Assembly: GCF_000188695.1 (NCBI RefSeq)
Contig: NW_004754919.1
Coordinates: forward strand, 889,588-899,587
DNA length: 10,000 bases
Source: Salpingoeca rosetta
Lineage: Eukaryota; Opisthokonta; Choanoflagellata; Craspedida; Salpingoecidae
Direction: 5' to 3'
Both the position numbers and the translations under genes were made by a program. Below, in pieces: positions 1 to 6,600 of this stretch. How positions within the stretch are numbered: the stretch's first letter is position 1; each line of letters opens with the position of its first letter. The notes beneath the pieces were generated by a model. That model saw nothing but the letters and a program-made list of their open reading frames with translations, was not told where the DNA came from and did not search any database.

Positions 1-26
1 CCACCACACCACCTCAATGCCAACAG
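1..26 (+). other. 3' end of an upstream V-ATPase a intron
   Basis: CA/CT-rich sequence ending in the acceptor CAACAG at 21-26. The following codons match the family within the cytosolic domain, so an upstream exon is required and this is intron rather than 5' UTR. Confidence 0.8.
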
Positions 27-169
27 ATGAAGGAGATCAACAACAACGAGCAGGTGCTCAAGAAGCAGAACCTGGAGCTCACGGAGCTGCACGAGATTCT
101 CAACCGCACTGCCATGTTCTTCGACGAGGCAGAGAGCGCAACAGCCGCCCTGTCCGCGGACACTGCAGA
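27..169 (+). CDS. ATP6V0A1: V-ATPase a exon A: cytosolic coiled-coil segment
   Basis: 143 nt, entering in phase 0 and leaving in phase 2 at donor GTGAGT (170). It encodes the [24 protein letters not shown] heptad helix and the FFDE motif of the N-terminal stator arm. Confidence 0.93.
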
Positions 170-3100
170 GTGAGTTGTATTGGGAAGAAAAGAGATGAGG
201 GGAGACGGGGAAGCAAGTAGGAAGGGTGGAGAGATGTTGGAGGAGGGGGGCCGGAAGAAAACGGGAGAGAGCGGCAAAAGTTGGGGGGGGGTTGTCGGTA
301 GGCCTGACCGTGTGGCCCGTGTGTTGGATGAGCTGTGCTTGAAGCAGAACACACATACATTTGCCTTTGATTTTGTTGCTCCTCTCTCCTTGTCCCTTCG
401 ACCGTGCACCGTGCCCTCACCTCCTTGGCTGCTTGTCCTCATCATCCCGCCTCACCTGCACCAGCTCCTCCAACACGCCGCTGCTTGAGGCTGACGAGCG
501 CTCCGGGCAGCTTGCGTTTGTGACGGGTGTGATTGCGCGCGAGCGTGTGCCCGGCTTTGAGCGCCTGCTGTGGCGCGCGTGCCGCGGTAACGTGTTCCTG
601 CGTCGCGTGCCCATTGACGAACCCGTGCACGACCCGACAACTGGCGACGAGATCCACAAGGAGGTCTTCATCGTCTTCTACCAGGGTGAACAGCTCGGCA
701 ACCGCGTCAAGAAGATCTGCGAGGGGTAAGCAGGCGGGGGGGGACGATTAAGTGTGGCTATGCATGTGCAAGAGGTGTGGGTGTGTGTGAAGAGGTGTGT
801 GGGTGTGTGTGAAGAGGTGTGTGCGCGCGCATGCATTGGTAAGTGAGTGTGCGGCACGTTGTGCCCTCTCTCCCTTTCCCCCAAACACACACACGCACGC
901 ACACAATGAACACATTTCTGCTCACACGCGCATTCCACATGTGCTGGGTGGCGATGCAGGTATGATGCGACCATCTACCCGTGCCCAAACCTTCCCTCCA
1001 AGCGCCGTGAGCTTCGCGAGGGCGTCAAGACCCGTATCCTCGACCTCCAGAACGTAAGCAGGTTTGCATGACACAGCGAGCCACACCATCCGCCTCCCTT
1101 GGCGCGCGTTTTCCTCCCCATTTCTTCGTTTCTGTTGCCATTTTTCTTTCTCTGGTGCCGTTTCTTTATCCCTTCGCCTTCCCCTCCTGGTCCATCCCCA
1201 TCCTTTGTTGTCACCGCTCTCCACCTTCATGGCGCGGCCACACCGTACCGTGTGCTGTGAATATGATTCCACTTCTGAGCGAACACCAAACGTTCTGCTG
1301 GTTCTACTGTACTGTGTGCACTTGATTGCTCTCTTCCCCACGTGCTTGCACAGCCCAAGTAACTCGCAACACCTCCTCCTCCTGCGTTATCTCAATGGCA
1401 TTCTTTTCTTTCTTTTTTTTTTTTTTTGCACTTGTATTCCTTCCTTTTGCTCCCCCGTTGCCATCTCCAACGTCATGCCAATCCTCCCCTCTGTTCTCAT
1501 TGCTATCACATCACCACCACCGTCGTCGCTGCTGTCGCCACCACTTTGACCCTCATCACCACCATCAACACCATCTGCGAACACATCAGGTGCTGCACCG
1601 CACGGAAGACCACCGCCGGCACGTGTTGTCCACCATTGCCTTCAAGCTCGGCGGCTGGATTGTCCAGGTCAAGAAGATCAAGGCAATCTTCCACACCATG
1701 AACAAGTTCAACGTCGATGGCACTCGCAAGGTACAGCTCGTGTGGTGATGCACTGGGTGTGGTGTGTGTGCGCGCGCGCGTAGTTACGCATGCGCTGCTT
1801 GTTTTTCTGTTTTGCTGCTGTTGAATCCCATTTCATGTTACCAGCTCCCGTCCATCCATCGCTATGTTCCCATCCCCACCTTACACCATCCCCTCACTCC
1901 CACACCATCACACACCACCATATGCACACAGAGCCTGATTGCGGAGGTGTGGTATCCGCTTGCGCGCGTTGATGAGATTCAGCATGCGCTGCGCGTGGGC
2001 ACGTCCCGCGCCGGCAGCGACATGCAGGCCATCCTTAACGACATTCCCCACGACAGCAAGCCCCCGACGGCCTACTTCACCACCAAGTTCACACGCGGGT
2101 TCCAGTCCATTGTCGATGCGTACGGTGTTGCAACATACCGCGAGGTCAACCCAGGTGCGTCCAAAGCAGGGTGTTACGTGAATAGTCGTGGTGTTGGTGG
2201 TGTTGGTGTGCGTATGTGTTTGGCGTGTGCGTGTGTGTTTGAGTTGCATGATTGATGTGCGCGCGTTTTCTTTCTCATAAACTCTCTCTTTGTTATGTTG
2301 TTATGTTTCACGCCCTCATCCCATTTCCACATACAACACATGTTCACGCGTCGTCGCATGTCGTGCGTGTTTGCATGTGCAGGTCCCTTTACCATCATCA
2401 CCTTCCCGTTTCTGTTTGCGGTGATGTTTGGCGACCTCGGCCACGGCTTCCTGATGATGCTTGTCGCGCTTATGCTCGTCCTCAAGGAGAAGTCGCTCAA
2501 GAACTTTGACGGCGGCGAGATTTGGGACACCATGTTCAACGGCCGTTACATCATCCTCCTCATGGGCCTCTTCTCCATGTACACCGGCTTTGTCTACAAT
2601 GACATCTTCTCAAAGGCCCTCTCCTTTGGCAGCGGGTGCGTTGGTGCTTTCTGTGTTGTGTTGTGTGTTTGTGTGTGTGGTTGCGTGTGTGCGTGTCTGT
2701 GAAAGTTGGTGTGTGTGCAAGTGTGTGTGAGTGTGAGTGAGGATGTCATTCACTCTTTCTTTTCTTTTTCTTTTTTTGCTGTTTTGTTGGCGTTGTTGCA
2801 AACCGTCCTCCCTCGTCATCTTGTCTTCACGCGAGTGTCATTCCATACGTTACTCACCGTCCCTCAAACCTGCTGTTCCTGTAACGCTGCCGTTCCTGTA
2901 ACCCCCCCCCCCCGGCCCTTCGTCCCATTGATTGGCAGGTGGTCCATCTCTGAAGAGGAGATTCCCATGAACATCACTGGCAGCGCCACGCTTGAGCTTC
3001 GCGCTCCTTACCTTGATCTGAACGGCACGCTTCACAATGGCGACCTCAGGCACGCGTACGCCTTTGGCATCGACCCCGTACGTACCGCATCTTACTGCTT

Positions 3101-3771
3101 TGCGTGGGCGTGTGTGTGCGTGCGTGTGTGTGTGTGTGTGTTGTGCTGCTCGTGTGCGTGTGTATGAGTGTGTGTATGTGCTTTTGCAGGTTGTAGTCCA
3201 AGTTGTTGTGTTTCTGTGCACTCGCCCCATACATTGCCCTGCTCTGGCGTTTCAACTCACCGTGCATCGCATTCATGCCACCCTGCACCCCCGTGCTACA
3301 AACTCCTCAGATGTGGCAAGTCTCCGAGAACAAGCTGACGTTTACCAACTCGTACAAGATGAAGCTCTCCGTCATCCTCGGCGTCCTTCAGATGCTCTTT
3401 GGTGTCGTCCTCAGCCTCTTCAACCACAGGTGCGCGTGTTTGCGCTGAGATGTCACTGGGGTGCCGAAGGTTGAGCGCACTATGTGGGCGCAGTATTTGC
3501 TGTCTTTTTTTTTTGGGGGGGGGGGGCTGCGTCTCTGTGAACCATTTTGTCCTGACCTCGAGCATGACCCTGTGTGGTGTTGATGCCGCTGCTGCCGCTG
3601 CTGCGGACAACAGGTTCTTCAAGAAGTCGCTTCGCATCTGGCACGAGTTCATCCCGCAAACGCTCTTCCTCAGCTGCATCTTCGGTGCGTTGCGTGTCTT
3701 TTGACTATTTCCTGGCGGGTTTTGTGACCTTGTCTCCTTAAACTGCCTTATTTTTATTTATTTTTATTTTT

Positions 3772-3812
<41 letters not shown>

Positions 3813-6073
3813 GCTTTGTTGCTCGCATCTTGCTTTATCGCACGTGTCATCCTCATTGCTCACACTTCCATGCCATCATCATTCATCGCTTCTTCTTCCC
3901 TCATCCTCGTCACCACCGCCACCGCTACCATCGTCATGACCATCGCCGCCGCGCAGGCTATCTTGTGATTTGCATTCTGTACAAGTGGTCGACGCCGCTG
4001 GACGATTTCCCCAACCAGAGCGCGCCCTCGCTGCTGATTATGCTCATCAACATGTTCCTCCGCTTTGGTCTGCCCCCGCCCAAGGAGCAGGTCCTCTACG
4101 GCGACAAGGTGTGTGCGTGTGTGCGTGTGTGCGTGCGTGTGTGTGTGTATCTTTGCTTGCAGCACGTGTTTTTGTTGTTGCATCATGCATTGGTACACCT
4201 TCATCTCACTCGTCGCTGTCGTCCGCACTGCGTTGTTTCTTTCTGCTTCCATGTCTCTGTTTTGCAGGAGGGTAACCTGCAAGGCAAGGTGCAGATGGCG
4301 CTCGTTGTGATTGCGGTGGTGTGCGTCCCCTGGATGCTCCTTACCCGGCCCCTCATCCTCCGATCACGCCAGAAGCGCCGCGAACGCGAGGGTAAGACAA
4401 AATCACCACCTGCTGCCTTGCACGCCTGTTGGCTGCCACACTGTCCGAGAGCCTTCTCTTTTCCTTCTCTTGTTCCTTTTGCTTCTTCTTCTTCCTCTTC
4501 CACTTCTTCCACCCTCTCTTCATTGCTTTCCTTTCCTTGCTTCATTTCTTTCTTCCCCACATCTCTTTCTCTTTTCTCTTCGCCTTCCCCTCCTGGCCCA
4601 TCCCCATCCTTTGTTGTCACCGCTCTCCACCTTCATGGCGCGGCCACACCGTGCCGTGTGCTGTGAATATGATTCCACTTCTGAGCGAACACCAAACGTT
4701 CTGCTGGTTCTACTGTACTGTGTGCACTTGATTGCTCTCTTCCCCACGTGCTTGCACAGCCCAAGTAACTCGCAACACCTTCTTGTTGTTCTTGTCCTCA
4801 AACGCCCTTGTTCTTCTTCCCTCTCCGTTCTTCTTCCGTCTTCCCCTCTATTATCGTTTTCTTCTTTTGGACCTGTTGCTTGCATGTGCAAGTGCTTTTG
4901 GGTCTGCAAGCAGCCAAGCCAGGCGTCCTTGTTTTGTAGCGTTGCATGTGTGTTAACTTGTTGCGCCCTTTTGTTTTGCATTCGATAGCTGAAGCCCGTG
5001 TGCGTGCAGGCATGCTGCAGGGAAGCGACGACGACCACGACGATGGCCATGGCGACGAAGAGGTGTGTGTGTGTGTGTGTGCGTGGGTGTGGGTGTGTGT
5101 GTGTGTGCGTGTGTACGCGGGTGATGACTGCCGCTTTGTCATTGCTCGTCTTGTTCAGCAACTCACTCTCGACGTGCCTCCCATTCTTGCATCAGCACTC
5201 GTTTGGCGAGATGATGGTGCACCAGGCCATCCACACGATTGAGTTTTGCCTTGGCTGCATCTCCAACACGGCGTCATACCTTCGCCTGTGGGCCCTGTCG
5301 CTTGCGCACGCCCAGCTGTCCGAGGTGCTGTGGGACATGGTGCTGCACAACGGCTTTACCAGCTGGTACCTCCTCTTTTGCGCATTTGCCGTCTGGGCCG
5401 TCCTCACCATTGGCGTTCTCCTCATCATGGAGGTGCGTGCGTGTGGATGATATGTGTGTGTGCGCATGTGTGCGTGTGCGTGCTTGTGTGTGCGTGTGAA
5501 TGATATGTGTGTGCGTGTGTGTTCGTGTGGGTGGGTGTGCGTGCGTGCTTGTGGGTTCGGATAATGACGTTTTCGTGTGTATGCTGAACCCATTTGACTG
5601 CTCTGTTGACGCTGCTTGGTGGGAACGGGGACAACCAACCCCCCCCCCCCCTTCCCCCCAAACCTCCATCCATACGACATTCACACATGCACATTGTTTC
5701 TGTATCCATCTCCTCCTCCTCCCCCCCCCTCCTCTTCCTCCTCCTTCCCTCCACCAAACAGGGCTTGTCTGCGTTCCTGCACGCGTTGCGTCTGCACTGG
5801 GTCGAGTTCCAGAACAAGTTCTACGATGGCAACGGCTATCTCTTCACCCCCTTCCACTTTGAGTGCGTTGTCTCGCGTGTGCAGCGAGTTGCGTGCTGTT
5901 TGGGAAGCTTCTCTCTGCGTCCCCCCCCCCTGCCCCATGTTCCACTGCCACATGCTCGCACTCCTCTCACCTCATGTTTTCTGTTCGTGTCGTGAATTGA
6001 TTGAAATGCCACCATTTTTTGTTTATTTTTTTGCAGGCGCGTGCTCAAGGGCCAGGATGATGACGCAGCGTAG
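27..6073 (+). CDS. ATP6V0A1: V-type proton ATPase subunit a (V0 sector), 3' 15 exons, 5' end outside window
   Basis: Join 27-169, 465-725, 960-1053, 1590-1730, 1932-2154, 2383-2635, 2939-3077, 3311-3429, 3614-3684, 3957-4108, 4268-4391, 4989-5062, 5196-5432, 5762-5862, 6037-6073. The sum is 2169 nt, or 722 codons plus TAG. The product is the large membrane subunit of the rotary proton pump. Its N-terminal cytosolic half acts as stator arm and its C-terminal eight-helix half forms the proton half-channels against the c-ring. Seen: ELTELHEIL and CRGNVFLR in the cytosolic half, then [57 protein letters not shown] and [15 protein letters not shown]. The Arg at 5283-5285 and the Arg at 5789-5791 correspond to yeast Vph1 R735 and R799, which are needed for proton transport. 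Animal homologues are about 830-840 aa, so roughly 100 N-terminal residues are upstream. The ATG at 27 is an internal Met. The a1-a4 paralogues are an animal expansion, so the symbol marks the family only. Confidence 0.96.
170..464 (+). other. Intron A/B with purine-rich 5' half
   Basis: 295-bp intron. Positions ~180-295 are almost all A/G on the sense strand, with runs of 6 and 9 G near 244-249 and 284-292. The 3' half is C/T-rich. No coding potential seen. Confidence 0.85.
465..725 (+). CDS. ATP6V0A1: V-ATPase a exon B: globular N-terminal domain
   Basis: 261 nt. Acceptor CACCAG ends at 464, and its first base completes the split Asp codon. It encodes [28 protein letters not shown] and [17 protein letters not shown], all highly conserved in the family. 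The exon leaves in phase 2 at donor GTAAGC (726). Confidence 0.95.
764..831 (+). repeat. Imperfect 20-22 bp GT-rich tandem repeat in intron B/C
   Basis: AAGAGGTGTG units start at 770, 790 and 812, giving two units of 20 and 22 bp and a partial third that ends in a CG run. The tract lies just inside the 5' splice site. A CA-rich tract (about 885-905) lies near the 3' end of the same intron. Confidence 0.8.
960..1053 (+). CDS. ATP6V0A1: V-ATPase a exon C
   Basis: 94 nt. Acceptor GATGCAG ends at 959. It encodes [20 protein letters not shown] and ILDLQN, which match the family segment after KKICEG. The exon leaves in phase 0 at GTAAGC (1054). Confidence 0.94.
1172..1374 (+). repeat. 203-bp intronic repeat, copy 1
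   Basis: Matches 4578-4780 at a constant offset of 3406 with only two substitutions (1191 T/C and 1247 A/G) and no gaps. Flanking sequence outside these limits is merely pyrimidine-rich and does not align. No terminal inverted repeats and no obvious target-site duplication were seen. Confidence 0.93.
1205..1374 (+). ncRNA. Candidate intronic H/ACA box snoRNA-like RNA, copy 1
   Basis: Seen by manual pairing. The 5' hairpin has lower stem CGCTC (1215-1219) with GAGCG (1277-1281). Its apical stem is CACAC (1239-1243) with GTGTG (1250-1254), extended by 1233-1237 with 1255-1259 using G-U pairs. The box ACACCA (ANANNA) is at 1283-1288. The 3' hairpin has lower stem 1297-1308 with 1358-1367 (2-nt bulge, one mismatch) and an internal loop 1309-1314/1353-1357. 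Its upper stem is TGTGCA (1315-1320) with TGCACA (1347-1352). ACA is at 1369-1371, 3 nt before the conserved block ends and 16 nt below the upper stem, as in H/ACA guides. The apical loop of the 3' hairpin is large (26 nt), and the 5' pocket and 5' end are uncertain. The RNA class is inference; it could instead be a structured mobile repeat. Confidence 0.42.
1590..1730 (+). CDS. ATP6V0A1: V-ATPase a exon D
   Basis: 141 nt, phase 0 on both sides. Acceptor ATCAG ends at 1589 and donor GTACAG starts at 1731. It encodes [10 protein letters not shown] and [16 protein letters not shown], the distal part of the stator arm. The donor has A instead of G at +5, the only one of the fourteen to do so. 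Confidence 0.93.
1755..1780 (+). repeat. GT/CG alternating tract in intron D/E
   Basis: Alternating purine-pyrimidine run, TG units followed by five CG dinucleotides (1771-1780), near the donor of intron 1731-1931. The acceptor side of the same intron is CA-rich (about 1898-1931). Confidence 0.8.
1932..2154 (+). CDS. ATP6V0A1: V-ATPase a exon E: end of cytosolic domain
   Basis: 223 nt. Acceptor CACACAG ends at 1931, and the exon leaves in phase 1 at GTGCGT (2155). It encodes [10 protein letters not shown], the [15 protein letters not shown] motif and [15 protein letters not shown], the usual hinge into the membrane half. Confidence 0.95.
2383..2635 (+). CDS. ATP6V0A1: V-ATPase a exon F: first transmembrane helices
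   Basis: 253 nt. Acceptor TGTGCAG ends at 2382, and the exon leaves in phase 2 at GTGCGT (2636). It encodes [20 protein letters not shown], a second helix, and [19 protein letters not shown], the first three membrane segments. Confidence 0.96.
2636..2938 (+). other. Intron F/G (303 bp), GT-rich then pyrimidine-rich
   Basis: The 5' third is strongly GT-rich (about 2641-2745). The middle is T-rich, and a 12-C run lies at 2902-2913 just before the acceptor. Nothing coding seen. Confidence 0.85.
2939..3077 (+). CDS. ATP6V0A1: V-ATPase a exon G: lumenal loop
   Basis: 139 nt. Acceptor TTGGCAG ends at 2938, and the exon leaves in phase 0 at GTACGT (3078). It encodes the variable lumenal loop from WSISEEE to the conserved FGIDP. 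The NIT and NGT sequons within it are candidate N-glycosylation sites. Confidence 0.92.
3106..3180 (+). repeat. GT-rich tract in intron G/H
   Basis: TG/CG-rich simple sequence shortly after the donor GTACGT of intron 3078-3310. It includes an uninterrupted TG run near 3125-3141. Confidence 0.75.
3311..3429 (+). CDS. ATP6V0A1: V-ATPase a exon H: TM4
   Basis: 119 nt. Acceptor CCTCAG ends at 3310, and the exon leaves in phase 2 at GTGCGC (3430). It encodes [12 protein letters not shown] and the helix [20 protein letters not shown]. Confidence 0.95.
3505..3526 (+). repeat. T10-G12 homopolymer junction in intron H/I
   Basis: Ten T (3505-3514) directly followed by twelve G (3515-3526). The G run could form a G-quadruplex. 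Such tracts are also prone to sequencing and assembly length error. Confidence 0.85.
3614..3684 (+). CDS. ATP6V0A1: V-ATPase a exon I: start of TM5
   Basis: 71 nt. Acceptor CAACAG ends at 3613, and the exon leaves in phase 1 at GTGCGT (3685). It encodes [20 protein letters not shown] and CIFG. Confidence 0.93.
3749..3811 (+). repeat. (TTTTA)n followed by (GT)17 in intron I/J
   Basis: TTTTA/TTTA units at about 3749-3777 run directly into 17 perfect GT dinucleotides at 3778-3811. This is the longest perfect microsatellite in the window. Confidence 0.9.
3957..4108 (+). CDS. ATP6V0A1: V-ATPase a exon J: end of TM5 and SAPSLL motif
   Basis: 152 nt. Acceptor GCGCAG ends at 3956, and the exon leaves in phase 0 at GTGTGT (4109). 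It encodes [10 protein letters not shown] and [14 protein letters not shown], then a Pro-rich loop. Confidence 0.94.
4109..4267 (+). other. Intron J/K (159 bp), length divisible by 3 and free of in-frame stops
   Basis: The frame of the flanking exons stays open through all 53 codons of this intron. It starts with a GT-rich tract (4109-4150) and ends at TTTTGCAG. Splicing is preferred because the intron translation is Val/Cys/Arg-rich simple sequence and the family has no insert here. Confidence 0.8.
4268..4391 (+). CDS. ATP6V0A1: V-ATPase a exon K: TM6
   Basis: 124 nt. Acceptor TTTGCAG ends at 4267, and the exon leaves in phase 1 at GTAAGA (4392). It encodes the helix [15 protein letters not shown], the RPL motif and the basic cytosolic run [10 protein letters not shown]. 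Confidence 0.95.
4578..4780 (+). repeat. 203-bp intronic repeat, copy 2
   Basis: Second copy of the block at 1172-1374, in the same orientation, inside the longest intron. 201 of 203 positions are identical. Confidence 0.93.
4611..4780 (+). ncRNA. Candidate intronic H/ACA box snoRNA-like RNA, copy 2
   Basis: Identical to copy 1 except for one base, at 4653, which falls in the apical loop of the 5' hairpin and leaves all proposed pairs intact. Boxes: ACACCA at 4689-4694 and ACA at 4775-4777. Lower 5' stem: 4621-4625 with 4683-4687. Paralogous snoRNAs in different introns of one host gene are a known arrangement. Confidence 0.42.
4989..5062 (+). CDS. ATP6V0A1: V-ATPase a exon L: acidic cytosolic loop
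   Basis: 74 nt. Acceptor TCGATAG ends at 4988 after a T-rich tract, and the exon leaves in phase 0 at GTGTGT (5063). It encodes a variable loop rich in Asp, His and Glu ([14 protein letters not shown]). A second acceptor, GTGCAG ending at 5009, would shorten the exon by 21 nt in frame. Confidence 0.85.
5063..5115 (+). repeat. GT-rich tract at the donor of intron L/M
   Basis: The intron 5063-5195 begins with GTGTGTGT and continues as GT/GGT simple sequence, so the donor itself is part of the microsatellite. Confidence 0.85.
5196..5432 (+). CDS. ATP6V0A1: V-ATPase a exon M: proton-channel helix TM7
   Basis: 237 nt. Acceptor GCATCAG ends at 5195, and the exon leaves in phase 0 at GTGCGT (5433). 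It encodes [34 protein letters not shown], the HAQLSEVLW continuation and most of the last helix up to LLIME. The Arg codon at 5283-5285 is the essential channel arginine by homology to Vph1 R735. Confidence 0.97.
5433..5761 (+). other. Intron M/N (329 bp), GT-rich then C/T-rich
   Basis: The 5' part (5433-5562) is GT-rich simple sequence with two TGAATGATATGTGTG-like segments. The 3' part carries a 13-C run (5639-5651) and TCC/CCT repeats before the acceptor. No gene seen. Confidence 0.85.
5762..5862 (+). CDS. ATP6V0A1: V-ATPase a exon N: TM8 and C-terminal motif
   Basis: 101 nt. Acceptor AAACAG ends at 5761, and the exon leaves in phase 2 at GTGCGT (5863). It encodes [20 protein letters not shown] and FTPFHFE. 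The Arg at 5789-5791 corresponds to Vph1 R799. Confidence 0.97.
6037..6073 (+). CDS. ATP6V0A1: V-ATPase a terminal exon
   Basis: 37 nt. Acceptor TTTTTGCAG ends at 6036, and the first G completes the Glu codon. It then reads [11 protein letters not shown] and TAG at 6071-6073, comparable to the short charged tail of the family. Confidence 0.93.
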
Positions 6074-6307
6074 ACGAGTGGCCCTCTTTTAGTTTCTCTT
6101 TTGTCTTGCCTCCCCAGCACACACCTCCACACACTTTCGCCTCGGCGCTGTTGGCTACGTGCCATGCACACACACACATGCACACACATGCATACACTCA
6201 TACGCCCACACATGATGTTCCCCTTTCCTTTGTGTTTATGTTTGTTCTGAGACTACGAAGACCTGAGACTCTCCCTCCCCACACCTGTGTCAACAACAAC
6301 ATGTTCG

Positions 6308-6308
6308 C

Positions 6309-6367
<59 letters not shown>
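6308..6367 (+). repeat. (CAC)5(CAA)15 trinucleotide tract
   Basis: Five CAC units run into fifteen perfect CAA units (6323-6367). The tract lies upstream of the sulfotransferase start, probably in its 5' UTR or promoter region. A 76-codon ORF (6287-6517) reads through it as His5-Gln15, but codon use after the tract does not resemble the neighbouring genes. Confidence 0.9.
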
Positions 6368-6600
6368 CCAAACACTGTGCTCACTCAAGTAAACTACCCA
6401 CACCTCGATCAGCGCGTCAAAAGACGTGAAGGGCCGGGGCTTGCCACCGCCGACGCGACACGACAGACAGAAAAGTTTGACAAAGTTCTGAAGAGTGGGC
6501 ATATCTTCAAGAAATAATCGCAATAATGACGACACCATTTATGCCTTTGTTCTTCACGGTGGCGGCGTTGTGCGAACACACCACACACCAACAATAACAA

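Larger units (their letters stand above)
1054..1589 (+). other. Long intron C/D (536 bp) hosting the duplicated block
   Basis: The second longest intron of the gene. It contains the 203-bp conserved block (1172-1374), a 15-T run at 1413-1427 and a CA/ACC-rich 3' end. Removing the block leaves about 333 bp, in line with the other introns. Open frames inside it have no recognisable protein. Confidence 0.85.
4392..4988 (+). other. Longest intron K/L (597 bp) hosting the duplicated block
   Basis: The 5' half is C/T-rich with TTC/TTCC runs (about 4445-4580). The 203-bp conserved block follows at 4578-4780, then T-rich sequence up to the acceptor. Open frames on both strands here are shared with copy 1 and have no known protein similarity that I recognise. 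Confidence 0.85.

Noticed and set aside
27..29. ATG at 27 as the start of the V-ATPase subunit
   Set aside because: It follows a CAG acceptor and matches the internal KEIN region of the family; about 100 conserved residues should precede it.
922..1341. - strand ORF, repeated in part in the - strand ORF at 4520-5161
   Set aside because: The shared part is just the 203-bp intronic block read in reverse. The rest of the two frames differs and is simple sequence, so a shared protein is not supported.
1064..1549. + strand ORF through the intronic block, with a similar peptide at 4311-4988
   Set aside because: The common peptide arises from 99% DNA identity. The same block is equally open in other frames, which argues against a coding constraint.
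5121..5160. C/D box snoRNA suggested by TGATGA in intron L/M
   Set aside because: No CTGA box with a flanking terminal stem is found in the short remainder of the intron.
6155..6215. CRISPR-like or regulatory array of ATGCACACAC units
   Set aside because: Units are short, uneven CA microsatellite sequence with no spacers of constant length; the genome is eukaryotic.
6287..6517. 76-codon His5-Gln15 ORF as a separate gene
   Set aside because: Codon use after the repeat is mixed at third positions, unlike both real genes, and no domain is visible. Splicing from its GTAAAC to 6656 would not join the sulfotransferase frame.
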